Part shown: positions 63,219 through 64,000 of the stretch, piece by piece
Position numbering within the stretch: the first letter of the stretch is position 1
Layout: the number at the start of each line of letters is the position of its first letter
Source: Salirhabdus euzebyi
GTDB taxonomy: Bacteria; Bacillota; Bacilli; Bacillales; Alkalibacillaceae
Reading direction: 5' to 3'
Length of the DNA: 64,000 bases
Assembly: GCF_014207435.1 (NCBI RefSeq)
Contig: NZ_JACHGH010000002.1
Span: forward strand, 62,001 to 126,000
Position numbers and translations under genes: made by a program
The notes under the pieces: model-generated
Seen by the model: only the letters and a program-made list of their open reading frames with translations
Database searches by the model: none
What the model was told of the DNA's origin: nothing

Positions 63219-64000
63219 TTGGAAAATATTTCACTCACTTCAGATCCAATCCTTTTATTTATAGGTATAATTTTAATCTTTATGGCTACGTACACCTCGG
63301 TGGACTTGTTTACGTTAATGAAATCATCTGAACGAAATAACCGCTTCTTATTCCTTGGTGCCGTATTTTCCATGTCTATCGGAATATGGATATTAAATTT
63401 TTTAATGATCTATTCCCAACACACAGAAGGACTTACATCCTATAATATCCCTCTTGCTATATTGTCGATTTTAATAGGGCTAACATTTACTGGAATTGCC
63501 TTCTATAACTTAATAAGAGAAAAAGTTACAACATTCCAACTAATAATAAGCAGTCTGTTTTTCACTTTGGCTGTTTTCTGTATATATGTATTAGGAATTT
63601 ACACACTTAATTTTGGTCTTAGTCTAAGTCCGATTATCCTAATAATTTCCTGCCTATTAATTGCTATTTCTTTTTATATGCCATTATGGATTTTATATTC
63701 AAAAAACCTTTCAACAAATAGGCAAGGATGGTTTCGCCCTTTATCAAGCTTAATAATAACCGGTGGCATAACAGAAGGTTATTTTTTGCTAACAAAAACA
63801 TCAGCACTTTATCCTTCTTCTGTGATCGGTCAAACACAGGATGACTTTCATCATTCGCTACTTTTTTACATTGCTTTATTTGTTTCCATTATAATCTTAA
63901 CTGGCTTAATTATATCTAGTACGCTTGTGAATAAGCGATTAGAAAAGAGTGATTCAAATTTAAAAGATATTTCTGCAGCTTTGGATGCTTCCTCTATTGT
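63219..64000 (+). CDS. MHYT-like membrane sensor, N-terminal part (runs off the window)
   Basis: An open frame without stop codon to the edge, starting at TTG 63219 behind GAAAGGAAGGTAAAG. At least 260 residues are visible: about seven hydrophobic helices (LLFIGIILIFMATYTSVDL, GAVFSMSIGIWILNFLMIY and others), and the last residues DISAALDASSIV look like the entry to a PAS domain. The helices resemble the MHYT sensor, but the Met-His-Tyr/Phe motifs are lost. A kinase, GGDEF or EAL domain probably follows outside the window. Confidence 0.7.
   Translation, partial: MENISLTSDPILLFIGIILIFMATYTSVDLFTLMKSSERNNRFLFLGAVFSMSIGIWILNFLMIYSQHTEGLTSYNIPLAILSILIGLTFTGIAFYNLIREKVTTFQLIISSLFFTLAVFCIYVLGIYTLNFGLSLSPIILIISCLLIAISFYMPLWILYSKNLSTNRQGWFRPLSSLIITGGITEGYFLLTKTSALYPSSVIGQTQDDFHHSLLFYIALFVSIIILTGLIISSTLVNKRLEKSDSNLKDISAALDASSI

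Overview
The window looks like chromosomal DNA of an AT-rich, endospore-forming member of the Bacillaceae. Three things point this way. The gene order from 1 to about 12.6 kb (aspB-asnS-dnaD-nth-ypoC, ponA-recU, yppC, sspM, yppE, cdd, cotD, ypsA, gpsB, rnpB, ypsC) is the order I know from Bacillus subtilis. A type B RNase P RNA is present. There are also spore genes (sspM-like, cotD-like, yqfQ-like, a KinB-like kinase). I saw no tRNA, rRNA, phage, insertion sequence with a transposase, or CRISPR array.

Layout: 1-12.6 kb holds translation, DNA replication and repair, cell wall and division genes, with rnpB in the middle. 12.6-20.1 kb holds a PH/SHOCT protein, an M32 carboxypeptidase, a methyltransferase, a YmcC-like membrane protein, a minus-strand ba3-type cytochrome oxidase operon (IIa-II-I), a YnfA protein and a GNAT enzyme. 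20.1-26.4 kb is a cassette bounded by two diverged inverted repeats of about 350-470 bp. Inside it are an NAD(P)-binding protein, a lipoprotein, a likely operon SDR-bpsA-bpsB-sulfurtransferase (type III polyketide synthase and its methyltransferase), and a cold shock gene. 26.4-38.7 kb holds a DUF72 protein, an HD hydrolase, an NlpC/P60 cell wall enzyme, thyA-dfrA (thymidylate/folate), tatA-tatA-tatC (protein export), YozE, YolD, sbcD-sbcC (DNA break processing) and trhO. 38.8-54 kb is a mixture: a dehydrogenase, two LysM proteins, ung, msrAB, two GNAT enzymes, an AbrB-type transporter, sfsA, a 7Fe ferredoxin, acylphosphatase and a P1 peptidase. 54-64 kb holds the double dynamin dynA, a CshA-type helicase, the ABC-F protein YkpA, a KinB-like kinase and the start of a membrane sensor that runs off the window.

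Nearly every transcription unit ends in a clear rho-independent terminator, often shared by convergent genes. Start codons were moved from the longest frame to the codon with a properly spaced ribosome binding site where the two differ. Non-coding structure is the most unusual part: the inverted repeat pair around the polyketide cassette, two almost identical 178-bp repeats each placed just after a terminator T-tract, and two families of degenerate tandem repeats with periods of 20 and 42 bp. I did not find a clear-cut undescribed defence or mobile system. The best candidates for something new are the repeat-bounded polyketide cassette and the repeat families.
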